From NCBI RefSeq assembly GCF_900112175.1, contig NZ_FOYT01000002.1, positions 992,001-1,056,000 of the forward strand: a DNA stretch of 64,000 bases, written 5' to 3'. The translations under genes were made by a program, and so were the position numbers. The notes below the pieces were generated by a model that saw only the letters and a list, made by a program, of their open reading frames with translations, was not told where the DNA came from and made no database searches. The DNA comes from Halogeometricum rufum (lineage in GTDB: Archaea; Halobacteriota; Halobacteria; Halobacteriales; Haloferacaceae). Positions 29,281 through 38,144 of the stretch are shown here, piece after piece; the stretch's first letter is position 1, and each line of letters opens with the position of its first letter.

Positions 29281-29817
29281 ATGTTCGACGGCGACCACTA
29301 CGAAGTCAGACAGAAGATTCGCCTCGGCAACAAGTACCGCGTCTACGAGGGCGACACGCCGATTCTGGAGTCCGCACAGAAGAAGCTCCGACTGAAGGAG
29401 GACTTCCGCTTCACCGACCCGGACACGGGCGACGAACGGTTCCGCGTGAAGGCCGACAGCGTCCTCGACATCGCCTCGGCGTACGACATCGAGGACGTCG
29501 AGACGGGCGAACGCGTCGGCTCCGTGAAGCGGAGCGCGTTCTCGTTCTTCAAGCACGAGTACGAACTGCTCGGCCCGGACGGGGAGACGGTTGCCACCGT
29601 CGTCGAGGACAACGTTCCGATGGCCCTCGCCAGACGCTTCCTCTCGACGCTCATCCCGTTCAGTTACGACATCGTCTCGCCGACGGGGGAGACGCTGGGC
29701 GAAGCCTCGGAGGCGTTCGCGGTCCGCGACAAGTACGAAATCGACCTGTACGGCGGCGTCGACCCGCGACTCGCCGTCGTCGGGATGGTCGTCATCGACG
29801 CCATCGAGGAGAACTGA
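29281..29817 (+). CDS. LURP-one-related (tubby-like fold) protein
   Basis: A 178-residue beta-rich protein. The pattern YEVRQKIRLGNKYRVYEG, FRFTDPDTGDERFRVKADSV and VGSVKRSAFSFFKHEYELLGPDG is that of the LURP-one-related/Tubby-C-like family, and the final hydrophobic segment (LAVVGMVVIDAI) fits the core helix of the tubby barrel. The molecular role in prokaryotes is unknown; scramblase-like or membrane-associated roles have been proposed for relatives. The ATG at 29281 is the first after the divergent promoter region. Confidence 0.8.
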   Translation: MFDGDHYEVRQKIRLGNKYRVYEGDTPILESAQKKLRLKEDFRFTDPDTGDERFRVKADSVLDIASAYDIEDVETGERVGSVKRSAFSFFKHEYELLGPDGETVATVVEDNVPMALARRFLSTLIPFSYDIVSPTGETLGEASEAFAVRDKYEIDLYGGVDPRLAVVGMVVIDAIEEN

Positions 29818-29854
29818 GCGGCGTCGGTCCGCGGCGGGACCGAGGAGAGAGCGG

Positions 29855-31510
29855 CTACTCCTCGCGCCGCAGTCGCTTCACGACGAACGTCCGGTCCAAG
29901 TCGCCGAGGAACTCGCCGAGGCGCGGCCCCTGCGGTTGGTCGAAGAACAGGCGGTAGCCCGCGCCGAACAGGTCGCTCACCTCCACGTCGTGCCGTCGGG
30001 CGGTCTCGTATATCTCGCCCTGAATCTCCTCGCCGTCGTGGCCGGCGGCGACGAAGTCAGCCAGGTCGTCCAGCGCCGCCGCCACGTCGGCGTCGAAGTC
30101 GGCGTCGGGCAACTCGACCTGCAGGCGGTAGTTGTACGCGTTGTCCATCCGCTCGGCCCACGCCCGCGCCTTCTCGACGCGTTCGAGTGCCTCCTCGACG
30201 GCCCACTCGGGCGTCTCGTCGGTGAAGTGCCCCTCGTTGCGGGCCATCTGCACGCGCACCTCCCGGTCGTCGGTCATGCCGAGAACGGCCGCGAACGTGT
30301 AGGGCAGTCGGACCCGGTCCTCGCGCACCTCGTCGACGACGAACGGGTAGGCGCGTTCGGCGAACGCCGTCAGGTTCTCGTCGTCCACCTCGCCGAAGTA
30401 GGCGCGTTCGAACCGGTCGAAGTCGTCGACGAGTTGGTCGAGTCGCGAGAGGTCGAGGTTGCGCGCCTTCTTCGGGTCGAGAACGAAGAAGTACCGGAGG
30501 ACTTCGGGCTCCAGCAGTTCGAGAATCTCGGGGACGGTGACGACGTTCCCGGCCGAAGAGGAGAGCGCCTCGCCGTTCAGCGTGAACCACTCGTACGTCA
30601 TCGGCACCGGCGGTTCGATGCCGAGGACGTTCCGAGCGATGTCCTCGCCGGAGGGCCACGACCCCTCGGCGTGGTCCTTGCCGAACGGTTCGAAGTCGAC
30701 GCCCAGCACCTGCCACTGGCCGGGCCACTCGAACCGCCACGGGAGTTTGCCCTCTCTGAACGTCGCGGTTCCCTCGTGACCGCACCCGTCGATGGTCTCG
30801 TCGCCGACGGTCATGTCGGTGCAGACGTAGTCGACCGTCTTCGCGTCGAGGTCGATGTCGGTCACCGTCTCGGTAATCTTCCCGCAGGCCTCGCAGACGG
30901 GGTTGAACGGGACGTACTCCTCGTCGACCTTCCGCTGGTACTTCGAGAGCACCGCGCGGGCGTCGTCGACGTCCGACAGCACCCGTTCGACGACGGGGTC
31001 GAACGCGCCCTCCTCGTACAGTTCGGTGTTCGACAGCATCTCGACGGGGACGCCGAGTCGGTCGGCGTCGGCCTTCAGGAGGTTCGCGAAGTGGGCCGCG
31101 TACGACTCCGCCTCGCCGAACGGATCGGGAATCGACGTGTACGGCTTGCCGAGGTTGCGCCCGAGTGCGCCGGCGTCGACGTCGCCCAGACCGACGATGT
31201 TACCGTCGGCGTCGGCGAGTTTCCGGGGGAGTTTTCGGAGCGGGTCTTTGTCGTCGCTGGTGAACACCTGCCGGACCTCGTGGCCGCGTTCGCGGAGCAC
31301 TTCGGCGACGAAGTAGCCGCGCATTATCTCGTTGAAGTTGCCGAGGTGGGCGACGCCGGACGGGGAGACGCCGCCCTTGATGACGATGGGCTCCTCGGGG
31401 TCGCGCGCCGCTATCTCGTCGGCCACGCTGTCGGCCCAGAACGCGCGGTGGCCGGCGTTCTCGGCGGTCTCGTCGGCGGATTCGGAGTCGTCGGTCGTCT
31501 CGTCTGTCAT
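29855..31510 (-). CDS. lysS: Lysyl-tRNA synthetase, class I
   Basis: A 551-residue class I enzyme that charges tRNA-Lys. The HIGH-equivalent is GVAHLGNFNE (about residues 49-58), and the KMSKS-equivalent is LSSSAGN (about 318). Cys pairs in CEACGK and in the CGHEGT segment suggest a zinc site. C-terminal anticodon-binding helices follow. Class I LysRS is the archaeal type and unrelated to the bacterial class II enzyme. Its ATG at 31510 follows directly after the stop of the UMP kinase gene, so the two form an operon. tRNA-Lys(UUU) is at 57352 in this window. Confidence 0.95.
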   Translation of the reverse strand: MTDETTDDSESADETAENAGHRAFWADSVADEIAARDPEEPIVIKGGVSPSGVAHLGNFNEIMRGYFVAEVLRERGHEVRQVFTSDDKDPLRKLPRKLADADGNIVGLGDVDAGALGRNLGKPYTSIPDPFGEAESYAAHFANLLKADADRLGVPVEMLSNTELYEEGAFDPVVERVLSDVDDARAVLSKYQRKVDEEYVPFNPVCEACGKITETVTDIDLDAKTVDYVCTDMTVGDETIDGCGHEGTATFREGKLPWRFEWPGQWQVLGVDFEPFGKDHAEGSWPSGEDIARNVLGIEPPVPMTYEWFTLNGEALSSSAGNVVTVPEILELLEPEVLRYFFVLDPKKARNLDLSRLDQLVDDFDRFERAYFGEVDDENLTAFAERAYPFVVDEVREDRVRLPYTFAAVLGMTDDREVRVQMARNEGHFTDETPEWAVEEALERVEKARAWAERMDNAYNYRLQVELPDADFDADVAAALDDLADFVAAGHDGEEIQGEIYETARRHDVEVSDLFGAGYRLFFDQPQGPRLGEFLGDLDRTFVVKRLRREE

Positions 31511-32230
31511 CTATCGCTGGGCCCAGTAGCTCGGTTCGTCGTCGGTGCCGTCGGGGATGATGTCGGTGCCCGAGTGCTCGCCGCGCATGACGGCGCGTTC
31601 GATTCGTTCGGGGTCCGTCCCGTCGAGGACGATGGTGCGCATGCCCGACCGCTCGATGAGTTTGGCGGCGAGCAGGTCCACGGGCGCGGAGGCGCCGGCG
31701 TCGCGGCTCATGGGCGCGATGACGTCCACGAGGTCCGACGCGGAGAGTTCTTCGTAGCGTTGCGCGCTGTCGTCCACGTTCGGGTCCGCGTCGAAGACGC
31801 CGTCCGCGCTCGTGGCGTACACGAGCAGGTCGGCGTCGACGTACTCGGCGAGGGCGGCGGCGACGGCGTCCGTCGTCTGGCCGGGCATCACGCCGCCCAT
31901 CACGGAGATGTCGCCGCGGCGGATGGAGTCGCCCGCCTCCTCGTAGTCGTGCGCCACCTTCGGGTCGACCTTCGGACCGAGGGCGGCGATGAGGAGGCGC
32001 GCGTTGATGCGCGTCACGTCGATGCCGATCTGGTCGAGTTGGACCTCGTTCGCGCCGAGGTCACGCGCCGCGTTGATGTAGTCGCGGGCGACGCCGCCGC
32101 CGCCGACGACGGCCCCGAGTTCGACCCCTTCGCGCGCGAGGCGTTCGATGACGGCCGCGTGGCCCTCTACGCGCCGAGCGTCTAAGTCCGGCGCGAGCAC
32201 ACTCCCTCCGATAGAAACGACGACTCTCAT
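31511..32230 (-). CDS. pyrH: Uridylate kinase (UMP kinase), archaeal type
   Basis: A 239-residue amino-acid-kinase-fold enzyme making UDP from UMP. Visible motifs are VVSIGGSVLAP at the N-terminus, VGGGGVARDYI, and YATSADGVFDADPNVD near the nucleotide site. The archaeal form lacks the allosteric GTP-binding features of bacterial PyrH. Its end abuts the start of lysS (no base between), so they should be co-transcribed. The ATG at 32230 is the first of the frame. Confidence 0.95.
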   Translation of the reverse strand: MRVVVSIGGSVLAPDLDARRVEGHAAVIERLAREGVELGAVVGGGGVARDYINAARDLGANEVQLDQIGIDVTRINARLLIAALGPKVDPKVAHDYEEAGDSIRRGDISVMGGVMPGQTTDAVAAALAEYVDADLLVYATSADGVFDADPNVDDSAQRYEELSASDLVDVIAPMSRDAGASAPVDLLAAKLIERSGMRTIVLDGTDPERIERAVMRGEHSGTDIIPDGTDDEPSYWAQR

Positions 32231-32356
32231 TGGACCGTGGTTGCCGCGAACCGGGCTTAAGAGTTATCAACCACGGCGGTGTCGCCCGTCCGAAACGTCG
32301 CCAGCGAGGGAGTACAGCCGACAGTATAAAGCCGGTCGCACGCCCGGTTTTTCTAC

Positions 32357-33142
32357 ATGCACGTACTCGGAGCCGTCGGGCCGGGGGCGACGGCCGTTCT
32401 GGAACGCGTCGCCCCGCGTCTCGACGGGCGCGTCGCCACCGTGGAATCGGGAGACGGGAGGAAGAGCGAATCGCGTCCCGACGGAGTCGAAGCCACCCAC
32501 ACGCTCGGCGGAGACGGGTCGTGGCGCGGGTCCGGGACCGGCCGTTCGCTGGACCGACTGCTCGACGACCTGTCCGCCCGACACGACTACGCGTTGCTCT
32601 CGGGGTTCCCCGAGGCCACCGTCCCCACCGTCGCCCTCGGCGGTGCGGACGCCGCGAACGTCGTCCTCGAAGCGGCCGACGCCGACGAACTCGACGACGA
32701 CGACGTGGTCGCCGCGGTCCGCGAGGGCGAACCGCACGTGACGCTCTCGACGCTGGTCGAACGGGTCAAGCAGTCGCCGCGGGCGGACCACGCCGGGGCC
32801 ATCGCCACGTTCACCGGGCGCGTCCGCGCGAAGGAACACGAGGACGACGCGCGAACGACCCAGTTGACGTTCGAGAAGTACGAGGGCGTCGCCGAGGAGA
32901 AGATGCGCGCCATCGAGTCCGAACTCACCGACCGCGACGGCGTCGAGGAGGTGGCGATGTTCCACCGGACGGGCGTCGTCGAGGACGGCGAGGACATCGT
33001 GTTCGTCGTCGTCCTCGCCGGACACCGGCGGGAGTCGTTCCGCGCCGTCGAGGACGGAATCGACCGCCTGAAAGACGAGGTTCCCATCTTCAAGAAGGAG
33101 ACCACCGTCGAGGAGGACTTCTGGGTTCACGACCGGGAGTGA
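32357..33142 (+). CDS. moaE: Molybdopterin synthase large subunit with degenerate MobB-like N-terminus
   Basis: A 261-residue fusion. Residues from about 120 form MoaE: HAGAIATFTGRVRAKE, LTFEKYEGVAEEKMRAIE, FHRTGVVEDGEDIVFVVVLAGHR and the catalytic Lys pair in PIFKKETTVEEDFWVHD, which inserts sulfur into precursor Z. Residues 1-115 resemble MobB but the P-loop reads GAVGPGATAVLERV, lacking the GK[ST], so nucleotide binding is unlikely. Such MobB-MoaE fusions occur in other haloarchaea. The ATG at 32357 follows a TATA-like tataaag at about 32323-32329. Confidence 0.88.
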   Translation: MHVLGAVGPGATAVLERVAPRLDGRVATVESGDGRKSESRPDGVEATHTLGGDGSWRGSGTGRSLDRLLDDLSARHDYALLSGFPEATVPTVALGGADAANVVLEAADADELDDDDVVAAVREGEPHVTLSTLVERVKQSPRADHAGAIATFTGRVRAKEHEDDARTTQLTFEKYEGVAEEKMRAIESELTDRDGVEEVAMFHRTGVVEDGEDIVFVVVLAGHRRESFRAVEDGIDRLKDEVPIFKKETTVEEDFWVHDRE

Positions 33143-33452
33143 CCGCGTCTGCGTCTGACGCGCGGCGGACGAAACGGCCCGGTGGAGACGGTTCGCTCGC
33201 TTAATCGGTCTGTTTCCGCGACCCGACGCGGCGCCGAGGGGGAGTCGTGAGCGGATTTCGACCAGAGTAGATTCCTTAGAAGGATACAAGAAATAAAGAA
33301 TCAAAATGGGTTATAAAACATCTAACTGTTTCTGAGCGGGTTTTGAAATACACCGTTTTGGTCGATTCACGGTTGAAAGCGGCCGAATTACCCCTAACGT
33401 TCACCCCTTTATATTCTCCCCCGACGGCATAGGGTGAATCGAGGTGACACAG
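33143..33452. other. 310-base intergenic region with an A/T-rich segment
   Basis: No gene is seen. From about 33260 to 33415 the DNA is far richer in A and T than its surroundings (for example aagaaataaagaatcaaaat and ttataaaacatctaactg). It ends in the strong TATA element of the following small gene. It could hold regulator sites or an unseen RNA. Confidence 0.6.
33408..33447 (+). promoter_or_regulatory. TATA element and Shine-Dalgarno of the small winged-helix gene
   Basis: tttatatt at 33408-33415 should position transcription near 33437-33442. gaggtga at 33441-33447 is a perfect match to the 16S 3' end and lies five bases before the ATG at 33453. This decides that start over the in-frame GTG at 33444, which is itself part of the Shine-Dalgarno sequence. 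A Shine-Dalgarno in such a short leader is unusual among the leaderless genes here. Confidence 0.6.
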
Positions 33453-33713
33453 ATGAGCGCAACCGTAAACCCCTCCACCGAACCCGCCGCGAAGGAACTC
33501 TCGAAGGAAGACCGTCTGAAGCAGTACCTTCAGGAGAAGGCACAGGACGGCGAGATGTACTTCAAGTCGAAGTTCATCGCGGACGAGGTCGGACTCTCGC
33601 CGAAGGAGATCGGCGCCCTGATGGTGAAACTCCGCGAGTCGGCCACGGAACTGACCATCGAGAAGTGGTCGTACACGAGTGCGACCACGTGGCGCGTCGA
33701 ACCGTCGGCGTAA
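33453..33713 (+). CDS. Small winged-helix-like conserved protein (DUF7123-like)
   Basis: An 86-residue protein. LKQYLQEKAQDGEMYFKSKF, then IADEVGLSPKEIGALMVKLRE and TELTIEKWSYTSATTWRVE make a compact winged-helix pattern, suggesting DNA or RNA binding. From memory it corresponds to haloarchaeal DUF7123 (unchecked). A strong TATA element and a perfect Shine-Dalgarno suggest high expression. Its target is unknown; an abundant small transcription factor or chromatin-associated protein is a reasonable guess. Confidence 0.75.
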   Translation: MSATVNPSTEPAAKELSKEDRLKQYLQEKAQDGEMYFKSKFIADEVGLSPKEIGALMVKLRESATELTIEKWSYTSATTWRVEPSA

Positions 33714-33866
33714 CCCCGTACCGCCCTGAAACGACCCGCAGATAGCCACCCGTCGTTCGAACGACGCTCCAGCATCCGAACCCGTTCCCGGCGCGACCGA
33801 CCGTCCCCCGTCGGTCGCGTCCCGCGCGACGGACCCCCGTCACCCGCTCTCTCTTCGCGACACGAG

Positions 33867-33873
33867 TTTTATA
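33867..33873 (+). promoter_or_regulatory. TATA element of the second site-2 protease gene
   Basis: ttttata ends 26 bases before the ATG at 33899, fitting a leaderless start there or at the GTG three bases earlier. Confidence 0.6.
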
Positions 33874-33898
33874 GCCGCGTGTACCCTACGACGCGGTG

Positions 33899-35038
33899 AT
33901 GGACGCAGGCGATTCGGCGGGAATGCCGCCGGTCGAAGCCCTCCAATCCGTCTTCAGCCTCCACGAGACGAGGCGCGACGGCGACCGTATCCTCTACTAC
34001 GGGGAGTCGCTGGTCCCGGAGCAGATGCTCGTCCGCGAGGTGTGGCCCTCGTTCCGACAGGCCGGCTACGAGATACAGGTCGCAACGACGCCCTCGGGGC
34101 GCGAGGACGTCATCGTGGCGCGTCCGGTGACGAACGGCACCGAGGGTATCCCGTGGAAGAACCTCGGTCTGTTCCTCGCCACCGTCGTCTCGACGATGGT
34201 CGTCGGTGCACTCGCGTGGTACCACATCCCGTTCGCGGAGATTCGAGCCGAACCGCTCTCGGTCCTGCGAGCGTGGCCGTTCACCGCCGCGGTTCTGGGC
34301 GTCCTGACGACGCACGAACTCGGCCACTACGCGCTCAGCCGGTATCACGGGGTGGACGTGTCGTTGCCGTATCTCATCCCCTTCTTCGTCCCGTTCGGGA
34401 CGCTCGGAGCCATCATCCAGATGCGCGGGCAGATGCCGGACCGACGAGCGCTGTTCGACATCGGCGTCGCCGGCCCGTTGGCGGGACTGGCGGCCACCGT
34501 CGTCGTCACCGCAATCGGGCTCTCGCTGCCGCCGATGACCGTCCCCGAGTCGGTGATTCGCGGCAGCGGACAGGTCATCGTCTTCAACAACCCGCCGCTG
34601 TTGAACCTCATCGCGACGGTGCTGGGCCAACCGACGAACTACGCCGACCCGACGGTGACCGTCCACCCGGTCATCATCGGCGGGTGGGTGGGGATGTTCT
34701 TCACCGTGCTGAACCTCCTGCCCGTCGGCCAACTGGACGGCGGCCACATCGTCCGCGCGATGCTCGGCGAGGCGCAGGAGCGACTCGCGGCGTTCGTCCC
34801 CGTCGCCCTGTTCGGACTCGCCGCCTACCTCCACTACGTCCTCGGCTACTCGTTCAACGAGTCGGTCGGTCTGTGGGTGTTCTGGGGCTTTCTCGCCATC
34901 TTCATCGCCTACCGCGGCCCCGCCAACCCCGTGGACGACTCGCCCATCGGCCCCGCGCGGATGGCCGTCGGCGTCCTCACGTTCGCGCTCGGCGCGCTCT
35001 GTTTCCTCCTCGTCCCCATCGAAGTCATGACGCTCTGA
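33899..35038 (+). CDS. Site-2-type membrane metalloprotease (short form)
   Basis: A 379-residue M50 protease. Residues 1-85 are a soluble N-terminal domain; membrane segments then follow. Zinc ligands are His139 and His143 with Glu140 in TTHELGHYAL, and the Asp in PVGQLDGGHIV at about 281. FNNPPLLN and GPLAGLAATVVV are typical of the plant EGY/archaeal group. No PDZ domain is present, unlike the larger homologue at 26968. It should perform regulated intramembrane proteolysis of an unknown substrate. Confidence 0.92.
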   Translation: MDAGDSAGMPPVEALQSVFSLHETRRDGDRILYYGESLVPEQMLVREVWPSFRQAGYEIQVATTPSGREDVIVARPVTNGTEGIPWKNLGLFLATVVSTMVVGALAWYHIPFAEIRAEPLSVLRAWPFTAAVLGVLTTHELGHYALSRYHGVDVSLPYLIPFFVPFGTLGAIIQMRGQMPDRRALFDIGVAGPLAGLAATVVVTAIGLSLPPMTVPESVIRGSGQVIVFNNPPLLNLIATVLGQPTNYADPTVTVHPVIIGGWVGMFFTVLNLLPVGQLDGGHIVRAMLGEAQERLAAFVPVALFGLAAYLHYVLGYSFNESVGLWVFWGFLAIFIAYRGPANPVDDSPIGPARMAVGVLTFALGALCFLLVPIEVMTL

Positions 35039-35085
35039 GCGCGGTGACAACGGGAGAGAACCGATTTCGAGCGCTCGCGCTCCAC

Positions 35086-35964
35086 TCAGTCGTCCGCGTG
35101 CGTGTAGCCCTCGTCGGGGAGTGGGACATCGTCGGCGAGCACTCCCTCCCGCGTCACGTCGCCGACGACGGTGAGCGGAACCGACAAGGCGTCGCGGACG
35201 GCGGACACGGCGCCCGCGGGGAGCGTGAACACGAGTTCGAAGTCCTCGCCGAAGTACGCGATCATCGCGCGTTCGTCGTCGGGGTCCCGGGCGTAGTCGG
35301 TCACCGCGTCGTGGACGGGCACCGCGTCCCACTCGACCTCGAAGCCGCAGTCGGAGGCGTCGGCCAGTTGGTGGAGCGACCGGGCGAGGCCGTCCGAGGA
35401 GTCCATCGCCGCCGTCGCGTGCGGTCGGAGGGCGACGCCGGCGGCGACGCGCGGCGTGAACCGGAACAGGTCGTTCGCCCTGTCGTGGTCGCCGGCGTCG
35501 AACGCGCGGAGGGCGGCGGCGCTTCGGCCGAGAGCGCCGGTGACGCACACCACGTCGCCCGGCGTCGCGCCCGACCGCAGGATGGGGGCGTCCGTCTCTC
35601 CGAGGGCGGTCGTGGCGACGGTGAACTCCCCGTGGGTGTCGAGGTCACCGCCGACGTAGTCGGCACCGGCCGCTTCGCACGCCTCGCGCGCGCCGCGGAC
35701 GAAGTCTCGCAGTTCCGTCTCGTCGAGGGTGGGCGCGCCGTAGGCGGCGACGGCGGCCGTCGCGTCGGCGCCCATCGCAGCCACGTCCGAGAGCGACGCC
35801 GCGACGGCGCGCCACCCGGCGGTGTACCGCGTCGTCCCCGTCGGGAAGTCGGTGGTCTCGTGGAGCATGTCCGTCGTCACCACCAGTCCGTTCACGACGG
35901 CGGCGTCGTCGCCCGCGGCCGGCAGGTCCGCGGCGAGGAGGCGAAGCGCCGAGCGTTCGTCCAT
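35086..35964 (-). CDS. thiL: Thiamine-monophosphate kinase
   Basis: A 292-residue AIR-synthase/PurM-fold kinase that phosphorylates thiamine monophosphate to the diphosphate. GDDAAVVNGLVVTTDMLHETTDF gives the Mg-ATP ligands, GWRAVAASLSDVAAMGADAT follows, and AMDSSDGLARSLHQLA is the C-terminal-domain signature. The N-terminus lacks a few residues of the bacterial GE-F-LI start but is typical of haloarchaeal ThiL. The ATG at 35964 is the start; the frame opens 27 bases earlier. It converges with the site-2 protease gene. Confidence 0.93.
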   Translation of the reverse strand: MDERSALRLLAADLPAAGDDAAVVNGLVVTTDMLHETTDFPTGTTRYTAGWRAVAASLSDVAAMGADATAAVAAYGAPTLDETELRDFVRGAREACEAAGADYVGGDLDTHGEFTVATTALGETDAPILRSGATPGDVVCVTGALGRSAAALRAFDAGDHDRANDLFRFTPRVAAGVALRPHATAAMDSSDGLARSLHQLADASDCGFEVEWDAVPVHDAVTDYARDPDDERAMIAYFGEDFELVFTLPAGAVSAVRDALSVPLTVVGDVTREGVLADDVPLPDEGYTHADD

Positions 35965-36075
35965 GCCACTCCCTGACCACCCGACGGACAAAAACCTCGT
36001 CGTCCGCGACGCCGTACGATAGCGACCCGCACGCTACCGTGCGGTTTCGATGGGTTGATTGCGTCCACGGCCGAG

Positions 36076-37122
36076 ATGCGGCACATGGCCCGCGAGAACC
36101 TCCGCGCCACGGTCCTCGGCTTCCTCGGCGCGTTCGCGGTGTTCGCCGTTCTGTTCTACTTCGCCGGCGTCGGCGAGTTGGTCGACACGCTCCGGATGGC
36201 CGACGCCGGCACCGTGGGGCTGGTCGTCCTCGCGACGCTGGCGTGGTTGGCGGCGTGGAGTCTCGCGCTCAGAACCGTCCTCGGCGTCCTCGGCGTCGAT
36301 CTCTCGTTCCCGAAGTCCTTCTTCGTCTTCTCGGGCGCGATGTTCTCGAACAACATCACCCCGTTCGGGCAGGCGGGCGGCGAACCGGTGACCGCGTACC
36401 TCATCTCCCAGTCGGCCGACGCCGAGTACGAGACGAGTCTCGCGGCCATCGCCAGCGTCGACACGCTGAACTTCGTCCCCTCCATCACCATCGCCCTCGT
36501 CGGTGCGCTCTACTACGCCACCGAAATCACCCTCGGGACGAACCGGGACCTCGTGTTGGCACTCGTCGCCGTCGTCGTCCTCGCGGTGACGGTGCCGTCG
36601 CTCGGGTACGTGGCGTGGCAGCGCCGCTACCGCCTCGAAGAGCGCGTCGTCTCCGCGTTCACGCCGGCCATCCGCTGGGTCGCCGCGCGCGCGCCGCGCA
36701 TCCCGGTGCCGACAGAGGGCGGCATCGAACGGCGCATCAACGGCTTCTTCCGCGCCATCGAACGCGTGGCGACGAACCCGCGCGGACTCGCACTCGCCCT
36801 CGGCGCCTCGGCGTTCGGCTGGTTCTGCCAGATGCTCGGCCTCTGGCTCTCCTTTCGCGCCATCGGCATCCAGATACCCCTGTCGATAGCGATGCTGGTC
36901 GTCCCCATCGGGGCCATCGCGGGCGTGACGCCGCTTCCGGGGGGCGCGGGCGGCATCGAGAGCGTCCTCGTCGTCCTCCTGTTGGCCGCGCCGTTGCCCG
37001 CCGTCACGAAGTCCATCGCCGTCGCCGCCATCGTCATCTTCCGCGGGGCGGTGTACTGGGTGCCGACGCTCCTCGGCGGCGGCGTGATGGCGTGGGTGAG
37101 CTTCCGCGACTCGACGGCCTGA
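36076..37122 (+). CDS. Flippase-like/lysylphosphatidylglycerol synthase-type membrane protein (UPF0104)
   Basis: A 348-residue polytopic membrane protein with about eight hydrophobic segments. The motif FVFSGAMFSNNITPFGQAGGEPVTAYLIS and later PIGAIAGVTPLPGGAGGIES are the paired signatures of the UPF0104 family. Relatives include the flippase domain of MprF and archaeal proteins found with glycosyltransferases. The role is probably lipid or lipid-linked sugar translocation. Candidate starts are 36076 (used), 36085 and a TTG at 36055. Confidence 0.85.
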   Translation: MRHMARENLRATVLGFLGAFAVFAVLFYFAGVGELVDTLRMADAGTVGLVVLATLAWLAAWSLALRTVLGVLGVDLSFPKSFFVFSGAMFSNNITPFGQAGGEPVTAYLISQSADAEYETSLAAIASVDTLNFVPSITIALVGALYYATEITLGTNRDLVLALVAVVVLAVTVPSLGYVAWQRRYRLEERVVSAFTPAIRWVAARAPRIPVPTEGGIERRINGFFRAIERVATNPRGLALALGASAFGWFCQMLGLWLSFRAIGIQIPLSIAMLVVPIGAIAGVTPLPGGAGGIESVLVVLLLAAPLPAVTKSIAVAAIVIFRGAVYWVPTLLGGGVMAWVSFRDSTA

Positions 37123-37190
37123 CGAGCGGTCGCGCGTCGCAGTTCGAAGCCGTGAGAGCCGCTCTCGCGCCGTAGACCCGATACGATGGC

Positions 37191-37196
37191 TTTAAA
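37191..37196 (+). promoter_or_regulatory. TATA element of the S19e gene
   Basis: tttaaa lies 28-33 bases before the ATG at 37224, giving a transcript with a leader of only a few bases. Confidence 0.6.
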
Positions 37197-37223
37197 CGAC
37201 GCCATCCAGAATATCGACTCAAC

Positions 37224-37679
37224 ATGGTAACCCTCTACGACGTTCCGGCGGACGCCCTCATCGAGGACGTCGCCGAGCGACTCGAGGACCGCATCGAACA
37301 GCCGGAGTGGATAGCCTTCGCGAAGACGGGGCAGACCCGCGAACTCCCGCCCCAGCAGGACGACTTCTGGTTCGTCCGTGCGGCGTCGCTCCTGCGGAAG
37401 GTGGCGATGAACGGTCCCGTCGGCGTGGACCGACTCTCGACGGAGTACGGCGGCCGCAAGCGCGGTTCCAACCGCTACGTCGTCTCGGGCAAGCACTCCG
37501 ACACCGGTAGCAAGAACATCATCCGTACCATCCTCCAGCAGTTGGAAGAAGAGGGTCTCGTCCGCACGGCGCAGGGTGAGGGACGCGTCATCACCGACGA
37601 GGGGCGGAGCTTCCTCGACAACGCCGCCGCCGACGTCTTCGAGTCGCTCGACCGACCGGACCTCGAGCGCTACGCGTAA
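37224..37679 (+). CDS. rps19e: 30S ribosomal protein S19e
   Basis: A 151-residue ribosomal protein of archaea and eukaryotes. [54 protein letters not shown] (residues about 28-62) and [25 protein letters not shown] show the winged-helix fold with basic rRNA-binding surface. QQLEEEGLV and [16 protein letters not shown] complete it. The PDCD5 homologue and a PP-loop gene follow in the same direction, a conserved archaeal neighbourhood. Confidence 0.97.
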   Translation: MVTLYDVPADALIEDVAERLEDRIEQPEWIAFAKTGQTRELPPQQDDFWFVRAASLLRKVAMNGPVGVDRLSTEYGGRKRGSNRYVVSGKHSDTGSKNIIRTILQQLEEEGLVRTAQGEGRVITDEGRSFLDNAAADVFESLDRPDLERYA

Positions 37680-37779
37680 CCGATTCGCCGCGAAGTTTTC
37701 CGGACGTCGCCCTCGGACAGCGTCGGCGACGCGCCGGGACGTCCGTAATCGTTTTCAGAATGCGAGAGAATCTGTAGGT

Positions 37780-38139
37780 ATGAGTGGGAATCCCGACGAC
37801 GACCGACTGGAGAAGCTTCGACAGGAGAAGATGGAGAAACTGCAGGAACAGGCGCAGGGGCAGGGCGGCCAGCAGGACGAGGCCGCACAGGAGGCCGCCC
37901 GCGAACAGGCCGAGGCGCAACAGGACGCGCTCCTCAAGCAGTACCTCACCGACGGCGCCCGCCAGCGACTGAACGCCGTCGAGATGTCGAAGCCCGACTT
38001 CGCCGAGAAGGTGAAACAACAGCTCGTCGCACTCGCGCAGAGCGGCCGCATTCAGGACCGCATCGACGAGGACCAGATGAAGGACCTGCTTCGAGAGCTT
38101 CAGCCCGACTCGAAGAGCTTCAACATCCGGCGGCGATAG
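37780..38139 (+). CDS. DNA-binding protein of the PDCD5 family
   Basis: A 119-residue, highly charged helical protein. The N-terminal helix [16 protein letters not shown] is followed by Gln/Ala-rich sequence (residues about 25-50) and the core [29 protein letters not shown] (residues about 49-77), with [18 protein letters not shown] at the end. This is the archaeal counterpart of human PDCD5. It probably binds nucleic acid or ribosomes; its role is not settled. It lies 100 bases after S19e and five bases before the PP-loop gene. Confidence 0.93.
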   Translation: MSGNPDDDRLEKLRQEKMEKLQEQAQGQGGQQDEAAQEAAREQAEAQQDALLKQYLTDGARQRLNAVEMSKPDFAEKVKQQLVALAQSGRIQDRIDEDQMKDLLRELQPDSKSFNIRRR

Positions 38140-38144
38140 ACGGC

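Noticed and set aside
29591-32185. 864-codon plus-strand open frame across lysS and pyrH
   Set aside because: Antisense shadow of two well-defined core genes.
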